Source: Pseudomonas abietaniphila
GTDB taxonomy: Bacteria > Pseudomonadota > Gammaproteobacteria > Pseudomonadales > Pseudomonadaceae
Length of the DNA stretch: 64,000 nucleotides
NCBI RefSeq assembly: GCF_039697315.1
Contig: NZ_CP155619.1
Span: 3,162,001-3,226,000, forward strand
Direction of reading: 5' to 3'
Part shown: one piece after another, positions 31,701-40,536 of the stretch
How positions within the stretch are numbered: position 1 is the stretch's first letter
Layout: every line of letters starts with the position of its first letter
Program-made: the position numbers and the translations under genes
The notes under the pieces: generated by a model
The model's input: only the letters and a program-made list of their open reading frames with translations
Databases searched by the model: none
What the model was told of the DNA's origin: nothing

Positions 31701-33155
31701 TTAAGGGGTGTCGACCACTGGTTTGCCACTGGCCGGTGCAGGCGTCGCAGCAGGCTGTTGATGACCTTGTTTCGGCCACGCCTTAAGGTCCAGATCCAGA
31801 TCAGGGAACTGACTGGAGTCGAACACTGGCGTGTCGATACCCGCCTTGCGCTGTGCATCGTAGTCATTCAACAGGCGCAAACCAATCTTGAACAGCATGG
31901 CCAAGGCGATCAGGTTGACGAATGCCAGCAGGGTCATCGTGATGTCGGCAAAGGCGAACACGGTGCCCAGATCTTCCACGGCGCCCCACAGGATCAGCGC
32001 CAGCACCAGCGCGCGGTAGCTGATCAGCGCCTTGCGGCTTTCGCCAATCAGGAAGCGCAGGCTGTTTTCACCCAGATAGTAGTTGTAGAGGATCGAGGTG
32101 AACACGAACAACGCCAGTGCCACGCTGATGAACAGCTTGCCCCAATCACCCACCACAGCCGCCAGCGAGTTTTGAGTCAGGGCGATGCCGTCTCCCTCGA
32201 AGCCTGGGGTATAGAAGCCGGAGAGCAGAATCAGCAGCGCGGTGCAGGTGCAGATCACGAAGGTGTCGAGGAACACGCTGAACGCCTGAACAACGCCTTG
32301 CGCGATCGGGTGTTGAACCTCGGCGACTGCTGCCACGTTGGGCGCGCTGCCCAGACCGGCTTCGTTGGCGAACACACCGCGTTTCACGCCCATCACGATG
32401 GCGCTGCCGATCAGGCCGCCAAAGACTTCGTCCATCCCGAACGCGCTTTTGACGATGGTCATCAGCATGTGGGGAACCTGCTCGAACTGCACGGCAATGA
32501 CGTAAATCGTGACTGCGATGTACACCAGCGTCTTGATGGGCACTAGCAGGTCCGCAACCGCTGCAATGCGCTTGATACCGCCGACGAACACCAGACCCAA
32601 CAGCACTGCCAGACCCACACCGGCGTACCCGGGCGACACACCGAATGCATCGTTGAGCGAGTGGGTCACGGCGTGGGATTGCAAACCGTTGAAGGCAAAA
32701 CCGAAGGTCACCAGCAGCAACACCGCCATGACCATGCCCAGCCAGCGTTTACCCAGGCCATGCTGGATGTAATAGGACGGCCCGCCGCGGTATTGCCCTT
32801 CGGCATCGCAGCGTTTGTACAGCTGGCCAAGTGAGCACTCAAAGAAGCTGCTGGCCATGCCGACCAGCGCCGTCACCCACATCCAGAACACCGCACCCGG
32901 CCCGCCGAGGGTTACGGCGATGCCGACACCGGCGATGTTGCCCGCACCCACGCGTCCGGCGAGGCTGAGCATCAGCGCCTGAAACGAACTGAGCTGGCCC
33001 GAGCTGCTGCGCAGGCTGTCGCGAAATACCGCGAACATATGAAAAAAGTGACGTAACTGAACGAAACGCGAGCGAATCGTGAAATATCCACCGAGCCCGA
33101 CGATGAGCACGATCAGCAGTTTTCCCGAGAGGAAGTCGTTGATGACTTCAAGCAT
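31701..33155 (-). CDS. alanine/glycine:cation symporter (AGCS family)
   Basis: The 484-residue inner-membrane protein has about ten hydrophobic segments and the family signature SLAGRVGAGNIAGVGIAVTL near residue 65-85, along with GVKRGVFANEAGLGSAPNVA. AGCS carriers import alanine or glycine with Na+ or H+; the link with ansA suggests an amide or acidic amino acid cannot be excluded. GAGGAA lies just upstream of ATG 33155. ansA follows 30 bp downstream, probably in one transcript. Confidence 0.9.
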   Translation of the reverse strand: MLEVINDFLSGKLLIVLIVGLGGYFTIRSRFVQLRHFFHMFAVFRDSLRSSSGQLSSFQALMLSLAGRVGAGNIAGVGIAVTLGGPGAVFWMWVTALVGMASSFFECSLGQLYKRCDAEGQYRGGPSYYIQHGLGKRWLGMVMAVLLLVTFGFAFNGLQSHAVTHSLNDAFGVSPGYAGVGLAVLLGLVFVGGIKRIAAVADLLVPIKTLVYIAVTIYVIAVQFEQVPHMLMTIVKSAFGMDEVFGGLIGSAIVMGVKRGVFANEAGLGSAPNVAAVAEVQHPIAQGVVQAFSVFLDTFVICTCTALLILLSGFYTPGFEGDGIALTQNSLAAVVGDWGKLFISVALALFVFTSILYNYYLGENSLRFLIGESRKALISYRALVLALILWGAVEDLGTVFAFADITMTLLAFVNLIALAMLFKIGLRLLNDYDAQRKAGIDTPVFDSSQFPDLDLDLKAWPKQGHQQPAATPAPASGKPVVDTP

Positions 33156-33310
33156 GTGTATTCCTCGCTTTTTTAGAGGGGGCGCACTATACCGGTACGC
33201 GTTATTGGAGTCTTTATTCGGTTTCCTGCTTTCGAGTTGCGGGTGTTCCTACAAGATCGGAATAGGCGCAAACATCGGTGTGACTCACCTCAAATCGAAA
33301 TAATTCCGGG

Positions 33311-33350
33311 CAAAAAAAAGGGCCTGAAAGGGTTAGCTTCCGGCCCTCAA
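33311..33350 (-). terminator. Rho-independent terminator after aspA
   Basis: Read on the minus strand, GGGCC (33346-33342) and GGCCC (33324-33320) form the base of a hairpin followed by a run of eight T residues. It lies about 70 bp past the aspA stop. Confidence 0.8.
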
Positions 33351-33417
33351 AAGGGTGAGGGGTGTCTAGGCCCTCAGCCTGGTGATCGTCTTGCAGGTGA
33401 AGCGGGAGCTTCGATGA

Positions 33418-34842
33418 TCAGGCCTTCAGCGGCACCAATCGTGGAGCAATCATGTTTTCGGGGCGCAGGATGTCGGCGAGCATCACGTCGTCGAGCAAGC
33501 CTTCCTCACGCACCAACTCCAGTACGCCACGGCCTGTCTCCAGGGCGACGCGGGCGATTCGGGTGGCGTTTTCGTAACCGATGTACGGGTTCAGCGCGGT
33601 GACCAGGCCGATCGAGTGCTCGACCAGTTCGCGGCAACGCTGTTCGTTGGCGGTGATGCCGACGATGCAGTGCTCGCGCAGCATGTCCATGGCGCGTTGC
33701 AGCAGACGAATCGAGTCGAAGATCTTGTAGGCGATCAGCGGCTCCATCACGTTCAGTTGCAGTTGGCCGCCTTCGGCCGCAATGGTCAGCGCCAGGTCGT
33801 TGCCCATGATTTCGAAGGCGCACATGTTCACGGCCTCCGGAATCACCGGGTTCACCTTGCCCGGCATGATGGAACTGCCCGGTTGACGCGCTGGCAAGTT
33901 GATCTCGTTGATGCCGGTACGCGGACCGCTGGACAGCAGGCGCAGGTCGTTGCAGATCTTCGACAGCTTGACTGCGGTGCGTTTGAGCATGCCGGAGAAC
34001 AGCACAAAGGCGCCCATGTCAGAGGTGGCTTCGATCAGGTCGGCCGCCGGAACCAGAGGCTGGCCGCTGATGATCGCAAGGCGCTCAACCGCCAGATGCT
34101 GATAACCAGGGTCTGCGTTGATGCCGGTGCCGATGGCGGTTCCGCCCAGGTTCACTTCGGTCAACAGCTCAGGTGCCAGGCTGCGCAGGCGGTTGAGGTC
34201 TTCGGTCAGTGTGGTGGCGAAGGCGCGGAATTCCTGGCCGAGGGTCATCGGCACAGCGTCCTGCAATTGGGTACGGCCCATTTTCAGAACGTGGTTGAAC
34301 TCCTGGCCCTTGGCCGCGAAGGCTTGAATCAGGCTGTCGAGGCTGGCGAGCAGGGCGTCGTGACCCAACAGCAGACCCAGGCGGATGGCCGTCGGGTAAG
34401 CGTCGTTGGTCGACTGTGCCATGTTCACGTCGTTGTTCGGGTGCAGGTATTTGTATTCGCCTTTCTCATGGCCCATCGCTTCAAGCGCGATGTTGGCGAT
34501 GACTTCGTTGGCGTTCATGTTGGTGGACGTACCGGCGCCACCCTGGATCATGTCGACGACGAACTGCTCGTGGAAGTCGCCGCGAATCAGACGTGCGCAG
34601 GCTTCGCTGATGGCCGCGTGCTTCTCGCTGCTCAGGTGACCGAGCTGATGGTTCGCATCGGCGGCCGCTTGCTTGACCATGGCCAGGCCGACAACCAGTT
34701 TCGGGTAGTGAGCGATCGGGACGCCGGAGAGCCGGAAGTTGTGCACGGCGCGCAGCGTTTGAATGCCGTAATACGCTTCAGCGGGTACTTCGAGGACGCC
34801 AAGCAGGTCTTTTTCGATGCGAAATGATGCAGCGGAGGACAT
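33418..34842 (-). CDS. aspA: aspartate ammonia-lyase (aspartase)
   Basis: The 474-residue enzyme converts aspartate to fumarate and ammonia. It shows the fumarase/aspartase superfamily signature PGSSIMPGKVNPV in the flexible active-site loop. The substrate-binding stretches GGAGTSTNMNANEVIANIAL and GRTQLQDAVPMTLGQEF are also present. The start MSSAASFRIEKDLLGVLEVP matches the family. It is separated from the downstream AGCS-ansA pair by a terminator. A LysR gene is divergent from it. Confidence 0.94.
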   Translation of the reverse strand: MSSAASFRIEKDLLGVLEVPAEAYYGIQTLRAVHNFRLSGVPIAHYPKLVVGLAMVKQAAADANHQLGHLSSEKHAAISEACARLIRGDFHEQFVVDMIQGGAGTSTNMNANEVIANIALEAMGHEKGEYKYLHPNNDVNMAQSTNDAYPTAIRLGLLLGHDALLASLDSLIQAFAAKGQEFNHVLKMGRTQLQDAVPMTLGQEFRAFATTLTEDLNRLRSLAPELLTEVNLGGTAIGTGINADPGYQHLAVERLAIISGQPLVPAADLIEATSDMGAFVLFSGMLKRTAVKLSKICNDLRLLSSGPRTGINEINLPARQPGSSIMPGKVNPVIPEAVNMCAFEIMGNDLALTIAAEGGQLQLNVMEPLIAYKIFDSIRLLQRAMDMLREHCIVGITANEQRCRELVEHSIGLVTALNPYIGYENATRIARVALETGRGVLELVREEGLLDDVMLADILRPENMIAPRLVPLKA

Positions 34843-35010
34843 GATAGAGAAAGTCTCAAGAGAGGCACGGACTAAGCCGGAACGCCTTTAATACTAGGCC
34901 TGTGGCCGATTGCGAACCAATGCTGTTAAGCGCTAGCCTATGCACAAACGGCATAATGTTGATGTGACGTTCGGGTTGTGACGAGCGTGTGAACGACTTC
35001 GCCAATCACT

Positions 35011-35161
35011 CTGTAGGAGCGTGGCTTGTCTCTGGGCCGCATCCGGACGATCGGCTGCGCAGCAGTCGTGATTCCGGCGAATGCAGTGCGCCAGACAAAT
35101 CGTGTTCTCGGTGATTGCTGCCGCTGCGCGCCAGATCGCGGGACAAGCCACGCTCCTACAG
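35011..35161. repeat. long REP-like element (GGAGCGTGGCTTGTC type)
   Basis: CTGTAGGAGCGTGGCTTGTC at 35011 and GACAAGCCACGCTCCTACAG ending at 35161 are perfect 20-bp inverted ends of a 151-bp element. The interior includes CGATCGGCTGCGCAGCAGTCGTG, shared with the element near 30250. It occupies much of the 371-bp gap between aspA and the LysR gene. Confidence 0.88.
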
Positions 35162-35213
35162 TTGATCGGCGGCAACCATTGATAAGTGGCGACCCACCCT
35201 GCGGGAGAGATTG

Positions 35214-36125
35214 ATGAACCTGGAAAGCAAATGGCTGGAAGACTTCAGCGCGCTGGCCGCAACCCGCAGCTTCTCCCAGGCGGCGGAGCGTCGATTCGTC
35301 ACTCAGCCGGCCTTCAGCCGACGGATTCGCAGCCTTGAAGCCGCGCTCGGTCTGACGCTGGTCAACCGCTCGCGCACGCCCATCGAGCTGACGGCGGCGG
35401 GGCAGCTGTTTCTGGTGACGGCGCGGACGGTGGTCGATCAGTTGGGCGAAGTGCTGCGCCATCTGCATCATCTTGAAAGCGGGCAGGGCGAGGTCATGCA
35501 GATTGCGGCCGCGCATTCGCTGGCCTTGAGTTTCTTCCCGCGCTGGATCGCGCAATTGCGCAACGAAGGCCTGAACATCGCCACCCGCCTGGTCGCCACC
35601 AACGTGGGTGACGCGGTGCATGCATTGCGTGAAGGCGGCTGCGACCTGATGCTCGCGTTTTATGACCCGGACGCAGCGCTGCAGATGGATGCGGAAATCT
35701 TCCCGTCGCTGCACCTGGGCATGACTGAAATGCTGCCGGTGTGCTCTGCGGACGCGCAAGGCAGTCCGTTATTCGATCTCGAAGGTGAAAACAGCGTCCC
35801 CTTGCTGGCCTACAGCGCAGGTGCCTTTCTGGGACGTTCGGTGAATCTGCTGTTGCGTCAGCGCAATCTGCGTTTCACCACCGTCTATGAGACCGCGATG
35901 GCCGACAGCCTCAAAGGCATGGCGCTGCAAGGGTTGGGCATCGCCTGGGTGCCTCGGCTCAGTGTCGCGGCCGAGCTGGAGCGAGGTGAACTGGTCGTGT
36001 GTGGGGGGCCTCAATGGCACGTGCCGCTTGAGATTCGCCTGTATCGCTGCGCGCTGGTGCGCAAGGCCAACGTGCGGTTGCTGTGGCGGAAGCTCGAAGG
36101 GGGTGCCGCACAGACTGGCGCTTGA
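35214..36125 (+). CDS. LysR-family transcriptional regulator
   Basis: The 303-residue protein has a LysR N-terminal winged helix (WLEDFSALAATRSFSQAAER ... TQPAFSRRIRSLEAALG) and a substrate-binding domain (residues ~90-295). It is divergent from aspA and precedes purE, the arrangement seen in P. aeruginosa (PA5428), so aspA control is likely but unproven. GGAGAGA lies 6 bases upstream of ATG 35214; TTG 35211 is a less likely start. Confidence 0.88.
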   Translation: MNLESKWLEDFSALAATRSFSQAAERRFVTQPAFSRRIRSLEAALGLTLVNRSRTPIELTAAGQLFLVTARTVVDQLGEVLRHLHHLESGQGEVMQIAAAHSLALSFFPRWIAQLRNEGLNIATRLVATNVGDAVHALREGGCDLMLAFYDPDAALQMDAEIFPSLHLGMTEMLPVCSADAQGSPLFDLEGENSVPLLAYSAGAFLGRSVNLLLRQRNLRFTTVYETAMADSLKGMALQGLGIAWVPRLSVAAELERGELVVCGGPQWHVPLEIRLYRCALVRKANVRLLWRKLEGGAAQTGA

Positions 36126-36215
36126 CCTTGAGGTCAGTAAATCCGGGGCTTGGCAGCGAAAACAGCGCGGCTGACAGGAGGTCGTCAGCGTTCTGTTAAA
36201 CCGCACTCTTTGCGG

Positions 36216-36221
36216 TATACT
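36216..36221 (+). promoter_or_regulatory. candidate -10 (TATACT) for the purEK leader
   Basis: TATACT preceded by TTTGCGG lies 117 bp before purE, with a poor -35 region around CTGTTA. Transcription from it would begin about 36228 and run through the hairpin at 36262-36293. Confidence 0.45.
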
Positions 36222-36261
36222 GCGCGGCCTTTGGCCGGTTCGACTGGTCATAATTCGTACG

Positions 36262-36298
36262 ACAAGCCACGCCGGTCTTCCCGCGTGGCTTGTTGTTT
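36262..36298 (+). terminator. leader hairpin with T tract upstream of purE
   Basis: ACAAGCCACGC (36262-36272) pairs with GCGTGGCTTGT (36283-36293) around CGGTCTTCCC, followed by TGTTTTTA. It has Rho-independent terminator form but lies between the candidate purE promoter and the gene, so it may be an attenuator. It could also simply terminate the upstream LysR gene. Confidence 0.75.
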
Positions 36299-36337
36299 TT
36301 AGACGCGCCTGCGGGCGCCCGATGAAGAGGCACGACG

Positions 36338-36829
36338 ATGAGCGCACTGGTTGGCGTGATCATGGGCTCCAAGTCCGATTGGTCCACCCTTAGCCACACC
36401 GCCGACATGCTGGAAAAGCTCGGCATTCCGTACGAAGTCAAAGTGGTTTCGGCCCACCGCACGCCGGACCTGCTGTTCCAGTACGCCGAAGAGGCCGAAG
36501 GCCGTGGCATCGAGGTGATCATCGCCGGTGCGGGTGGTGCTGCTCACCTGCCTGGCATGTGCGCTGCCAAGACTCACCTGCCCGTGTTGGGCGTTCCGGT
36601 GCAGTCTTCGATGTTGTCGGGTGTCGATTCGCTGTTGTCCATCGTGCAGATGCCGGCGGGCATCCCGGTCGCGACCCTGGCCATCGGCAAGGCGGGCGCG
36701 ATCAACGCCGCGCTTCTCTCGGCCAGCATCCTGGGCGCCAAGCACCCGCAATTCCATGCAGTGCTGAAAAAATTCCGCACTGAGCAGACAGACAGCGTTC
36801 TGGACAATCCAGACCCACGCGAGGCCTGA
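36338..36829 (+). CDS. purE: N5-carboxyaminoimidazole ribonucleotide mutase PurE
   Basis: The 163-residue class I PurE moves the carboxyl group of N5-CAIR to give CAIR in purine synthesis. The N-terminal [20 protein letters not shown] and the [16 protein letters not shown] motif are diagnostic, as is [20 protein letters not shown]. purK starts 8 bp after the stop, so the two form an operon. The 5' leader carries a terminator-like hairpin. Confidence 0.95.
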   Translation: MSALVGVIMGSKSDWSTLSHTADMLEKLGIPYEVKVVSAHRTPDLLFQYAEEAEGRGIEVIIAGAGGAAHLPGMCAAKTHLPVLGVPVQSSMLSGVDSLLSIVQMPAGIPVATLAIGKAGAINAALLSASILGAKHPQFHAVLKKFRTEQTDSVLDNPDPREA

Positions 36830-36836
36830 GGTTTTC

Positions 36837-37919
36837 ATGAAGATCGGCGTAATCGGTGGCGGCCAGCTGGGCCGCATGTTGGCACTGGCGGGCACTCCGC
36901 TGGGAATGAACTTCGCGTTTCTCGACCCTGCTCCGGACGCGTGCGCCGCTGCACTGGGCGAGCATCTGCGTGCCGATTACGGCGATCAGGAACATCTGCG
37001 CCAACTCGCCGATGAAGTCGATCTGGTGACGTTCGAGTTCGAAAGCGTGCCAGCTGAAACCGTCGCTTTCCTGTCGCAGTTCGTACCGGTTTATCCGAGT
37101 GCCGAAGCCTTGCGCATCGCCCGAGATCGCTGGTTCGAAAAGAGCATGTTCAAGGACCTGGGCATTCCGACGCCTGCGTTCGCCGACATCCAGTCTCAGG
37201 CAGACCTGGACGCCGCAGTCGCCAGCATCGGCCTGCCCGCCGTCCTGAAAACCCGCACGCTGGGTTACGACGGCAAAGGCCAGAAAGTCCTCCGTACTCC
37301 GGAAGACGTGGTCGATACCTACGCCGAGCTGGGCAGCGTGCCTTGCCTGCTGGAAGGCTTCGTACCGTTCACCGGCGAAGTCTCGCTGATCGCCGTGCGT
37401 GCCCGTGACGGTGAAACCCGTTTCTATCCGCTGGTGCACAACACGCACGACAGCGGCATCCTGCGCCTGTCCATCGCCAGTACCGACCACCCGTTGCAGG
37501 CATTGGCCGAAGACTACGCCGGCCGCGTGCTCAAGCAGCTGGATTACGTGGGCGTGCTGGCATTCGAATTCTTCGAAGTCGACGGTGGCCTGAAGGCCAA
37601 CGAAATCGCTCCGCGTGTTCACAACTCCGGTCACTGGACCACCGAAGGCGCCGAGTGCAGCCAGTTCGAAAACCACCTGCGTGCCGTTGCTGGCCTGCCG
37701 CTGGGTTCGACAGCCAAGGTCGGTGAGAGCGCAATGCTCAACTTCATCGGTGAAGTCCCGGCGGTGGACAAGGTCATTGCCATCGATGACTGCCATCTGC
37801 ACCACTACGGCAAGGCGTTCAAGGCCGGCCGCAAGGTGGGTCACGCCACCGTGCGCAGCAAGGACCGCGCAACGCTGGATCGCCAGGTGAAGTTGGTTGA
37901 GGCGTTGATCAAGAACTGA
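36837..37919 (+). CDS. purK: N5-carboxyaminoimidazole ribonucleotide synthase PurK
   Basis: The 360-residue ATP-grasp enzyme makes N5-CAIR from AIR, ATP and bicarbonate, feeding PurE. It begins MKIGVIGGGQLGRMLALAGT and has the ATP-grasp core (VLKTRTLGYDGKGQKVL, EGFVPFTGEVSLIAVRARDG) and the metal-binding region NEIAPRVHNSGHWT. Length is typical. Confidence 0.95.
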   Translation: MKIGVIGGGQLGRMLALAGTPLGMNFAFLDPAPDACAAALGEHLRADYGDQEHLRQLADEVDLVTFEFESVPAETVAFLSQFVPVYPSAEALRIARDRWFEKSMFKDLGIPTPAFADIQSQADLDAAVASIGLPAVLKTRTLGYDGKGQKVLRTPEDVVDTYAELGSVPCLLEGFVPFTGEVSLIAVRARDGETRFYPLVHNTHDSGILRLSIASTDHPLQALAEDYAGRVLKQLDYVGVLAFEFFEVDGGLKANEIAPRVHNSGHWTTEGAECSQFENHLRAVAGLPLGSTAKVGESAMLNFIGEVPAVDKVIAIDDCHLHHYGKAFKAGRKVGHATVRSKDRATLDRQVKLVEALIKN

Positions 37920-37971
37920 TCAAGCGCCGACGCTGCTACCCGGTTGCCGCCACCTTGGATCTGGCAATTCC

Positions 37972-38062
37972 CTGTAGGAGTGAGCTTGCTCGCGATAGCG
38001 TTCTGTCTGTTACCGAATAGGTCGCTGACCCACTGCTATCGCGAGCAAGCTCTCTCCTACAG
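37972..38062. repeat. REPIN (GTGAGCTTGCTCGCGATAGC type)
   Basis: Left arm CTGTAGGAGTGAGCTTGCTC and right arm GAGCAAGCTCTCTCCTACAG (ending 38062) are inverted with one mismatch. It follows purK. Confidence 0.9.
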
Positions 38063-38173
38063 TCATTTTGAGCGTTCATTGCGTTGAACCATTCATCCCC
38101 CGCCCCCCTCTGATAGCGTGTTGCCAATTGCCGACTAGGCTTTGGCATATTCATTCAAACAGAGGGAAATGGC

Positions 38174-38419
38174 ATGGGAATCATCGGAACCATCTTCATC
38201 GGCCTGATCGTCGGTCTGCTGGCTCGCTTTCTGAAGCCTGGCGACGACAGCATGGGCTGGATCATGACCATTGTCCTGGGTATCGCCGGCTCGCTGGCCG
38301 CGACCTACGGTGGTCAGGCGCTGGGCATCTATCAGGCTGGCCAGGGCGCAGGTTTCCTGGGCGCGCTGATTGGCGCGATCATCCTGCTGGTGATCTACGG
38401 CATGATCAAAAAGAAATGA
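38174..38419 (+). CDS. GlsB/YeaQ/YmgE family small membrane protein
   Basis: The 81-residue protein has three hydrophobic segments and the family pattern GLIVGLLARFLKPGDDSMGW ... GFLGALIGAIILLVIYGMIK. Such transglycosylase-associated proteins are small inner-membrane proteins often induced by stress; no enzymatic role is established. AGAGGGAA lies upstream of ATG 38174. A strong hairpin (38431-38459) follows. Confidence 0.88.
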   Translation: MGIIGTIFIGLIVGLLARFLKPGDDSMGWIMTIVLGIAGSLAATYGGQALGIYQAGQGAGFLGALIGAIILLVIYGMIKKK

Positions 38420-38430
38420 AACTGAGTCTG

Positions 38431-38459
38431 GCCCTCTGCGCTATTGCCGCGCGGAGGGC
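38431..38459. terminator. hairpin after the YeaQ-type gene
   Basis: GCCCTCTGCGC (38431-38441) and GCGCGGAGGGC (38449-38459) form a long stem with a 7-base loop. There is no T run; the next bases are TAGAAT, which could be the -10 of the following gene. Confidence 0.55.
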
Positions 38460-38499
38460 TAGAATGCCCGGCACTTTGAACCCTATGCCGAGCACCTAA

Positions 38500-39036
38500 A
38501 TGCGTCGTCTCCTCTTCGTTACCCTGCTGCTGGTCTGTGGACTAGCACGCGCCGCCGATCTCCCGGAAACCGACTGGCTCGAACTGATGCCCAAGTCGGA
38601 CCAGAAAGCCCTCGAAGCCATGCCCGAAATCGATCACAACTCCCCGGAAGCCCAGGGAACGTTCGACAGCAAGGGTGGGTTGAAGCAGAGCAAGGGCCTG
38701 CCAGCCGTGATGTATTCGACCAAGACCGTTGCGGCCATGGACGGCAAGAATATTCGCCTCGGCGGTTACCCGGTGCCGCTGGAAACCGACGCCAAAGGGC
38801 ACAGCACGCTGTTTTTCCTGGTGCCGTACCCGGGCGCCTGCATCCACGTGCCGCCGCCGCCACCCAACCAACTGGTGCTGGTGCGTTACCCGAAAGGCCT
38901 GAAGATCGACGACATCTACACGCCGTTGTGGGTCATCGGCACGTTGAAGGTCGAGAAAGTCAGCAATGACCTGGCTGACGCGGCTTATGCGCTGGATGCA
39001 TCGAAGGTGCGGGTGGTGGTCGAAGCGGACTTGTAA
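38500..39036 (+). CDS. DUF3299 family periplasmic protein
   Basis: The 178-residue protein has a signal peptide (MRRLLFVTLLLVCGLARAAD, cut after ARA) and the DUF3299 core with GYPVPLETDAKGHSTLFFLV and PGACIHVPPPPPNQLVLVRY. The Pro-rich CIHVPPPPPNQ motif is a hallmark of the family, whose function is not known. It probably acts in the periplasm. Confidence 0.83.
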   Translation: MRRLLFVTLLLVCGLARAADLPETDWLELMPKSDQKALEAMPEIDHNSPEAQGTFDSKGGLKQSKGLPAVMYSTKTVAAMDGKNIRLGGYPVPLETDAKGHSTLFFLVPYPGACIHVPPPPPNQLVLVRYPKGLKIDDIYTPLWVIGTLKVEKVSNDLADAAYALDASKVRVVVEADL

Positions 39037-39069
39037 GGCTCAGGCGCGCACGCTCGATAAAACCCAAAT

Positions 39070-39099
39070 CTGTGGGAGTGAGCAAGCTCACTCCCACAG
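39070..39099. repeat. perfect 30-bp REP palindrome without spacer
   Basis: CTGTGGGAGTGAGC and GCTCACTCCCACAG are joined by only AA, giving a 14-bp perfect stem. It looks like a collapsed REPIN in which the spacer and inner arms have been deleted, and lies between convergent genes where it may end transcription. Confidence 0.9.
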
Positions 39100-39122
39100 A
39101 AGTGTGCGGGGTCAATGGCTGA

Positions 39123-40046
39123 TCAGGCGTCGACCAACGGCTCAGCCCAGATACTCACGCTCATCACGTGCATGTCATTCGGCTTGATGGTCACGATGTC
39201 GGTCATGACGTTTGCGGTCTCGACGCACACCATGTTCTGCCAGCCATCGGCTTCCATGTCGTTGAAGGTCTTGGTCTTCTCGATCCATGGATTCCACACC
39301 ACCGCTGAGTTCGAACCGATGGTCTGGATCTGGATCTTGCGCTTCCACTCAGGGTCAATCACCGAAATCAGGTCGGGCGTATCCTGATAGATACGGTCCG
39401 TCTCGCCGCTGAACGTGATGTCCCCGGACTGCACGTTCGGCTGCTCCCAGCTTTCCAGGGTGTTCAGGTAGCTCACGCCGTCGAGGCCTTCGATGCGAAC
39501 CTGCTTGATATCGCTGACCGCGAAATAACTGTGCAGCGCCTGGCTCAGCGTGACGTCTTCCGGCCCCGCATTGAAGCTCACCAGGCTGACATTCAACGCT
39601 GCATCCAGACGGATCTGCAGCTTCAGGCCCACGGTGTGCGGCCAGCCCGGCAGATGCCCTTCGGCTTTGGGTTGAATGAACTCGACGATCAATGCATCGC
39701 CATCTTCGCCCATGCCCATCAACTCCCAGTCGATGGCGCGGACCTCGCCGTGGGCGTTGGCCGGTTCGCTGCTTTGACGCATGGCCTGCACGCTTTGCGG
39801 GTTGCGCTGAAAGTTGCCGAACCACGGCCAGCAGATCGGCATACCGCCACGAATCGCCTTGCCGTGCTTGAACACCGCGCCTGGGTTGGACCAGATCAAA
39901 GGCTGATCGCCGTCGATTTGATAGCTGATGATGTGCGCGCCCTGTTGGGCAACCACCAGTTCGGCCTGACCGTGGCGAATACGCCAGCAATTGAGCTCAC
40001 CGAGCTGGATGGATTCGACTTCTGGCGTAGGCATAGGGGTACTCAC
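39123..40046 (-). CDS. D-hexose-6-phosphate mutarotase (YeaD-like)
   Basis: The 307-residue protein shows the aldose-1-epimerase fold of YeaD proteins: IRHGQAELVVAQQGAHIISY, the active-site AIRGGMPICWPWFG, and LSQALHSYFAVSDI with the conserved His. It interconverts anomers of hexose 6-phosphates. The start is GTG 40046; ATG 40034 is an alternative. It converges with the DUF3299 gene across the 30-bp palindrome. Confidence 0.87.
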   Translation of the reverse strand: MSTPMPTPEVESIQLGELNCWRIRHGQAELVVAQQGAHIISYQIDGDQPLIWSNPGAVFKHGKAIRGGMPICWPWFGNFQRNPQSVQAMRQSSEPANAHGEVRAIDWELMGMGEDGDALIVEFIQPKAEGHLPGWPHTVGLKLQIRLDAALNVSLVSFNAGPEDVTLSQALHSYFAVSDIKQVRIEGLDGVSYLNTLESWEQPNVQSGDITFSGETDRIYQDTPDLISVIDPEWKRKIQIQTIGSNSAVVWNPWIEKTKTFNDMEADGWQNMVCVETANVMTDIVTIKPNDMHVMSVSIWAEPLVDA

Positions 40047-40134
40047 TCAAAGGACAGTGACTGATTCAGACTGTGCCAAGCTTGATGAGTTTAGTGCGCC
40101 CTGCCAAGTGCGAAGAGCGCAGTGCCAGGCGGTT

Positions 40135-40536
40135 TCAGCGCCGCGCCGGAACCGAACGGGTGCGGCCACTGCCGTCGATCGCGACGAACACGAATACAGC
40201 TTCAGTCACCTTGCGCCATTCGCTGGACAGCGGATCATCGCTCCAGACCTCGACCATCATCTGAATCGAGCTGCGGCCGATTTCCAGGGTCTGCGTATAA
40301 AAGGACAGCTGCGCGCCCACGGCGACTGGGACCAGAAACGCCATACGGTCGATGGCTACGGTGGCCACGCGACCGCCTGCTACTTTACTGGCCATGGCAG
40401 TGCCTGCCAGGTCCATCTGTGCGACCAGCCAGCCACCGAAAATATCGCCGAAGCCATTGGTTTCGCGGGGGAGGGCGGTTATTTGCAGAGCAAGGTCGCC
40501 CTGCGGTATCGGATCTTCCTGTTCAAGTTCGTTCAT
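40135..40536 (-). CDS. acyl-CoA thioesterase (YciA-like hotdog)
   Basis: The 133-residue protein has the YciA pattern NGFGDIFGGWLVAQMDLAGT and VATVAIDRMAFLVPVAVGAQ, followed by the short strands of the hotdog fold. It should hydrolyse acyl-CoA esters in the cytoplasm. ATG 40536 gives the usual MNELEQEDP start; an upstream ATG at 40557 is possible. It is the second hotdog thioesterase in the window and is not closely related to that at 3459-3944. Confidence 0.87.
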   Translation of the reverse strand: MNELEQEDPIPQGDLALQITALPRETNGFGDIFGGWLVAQMDLAGTAMASKVAGGRVATVAIDRMAFLVPVAVGAQLSFYTQTLEIGRSSIQMMVEVWSDDPLSSEWRKVTEAVFVFVAIDGSGRTRSVPARR

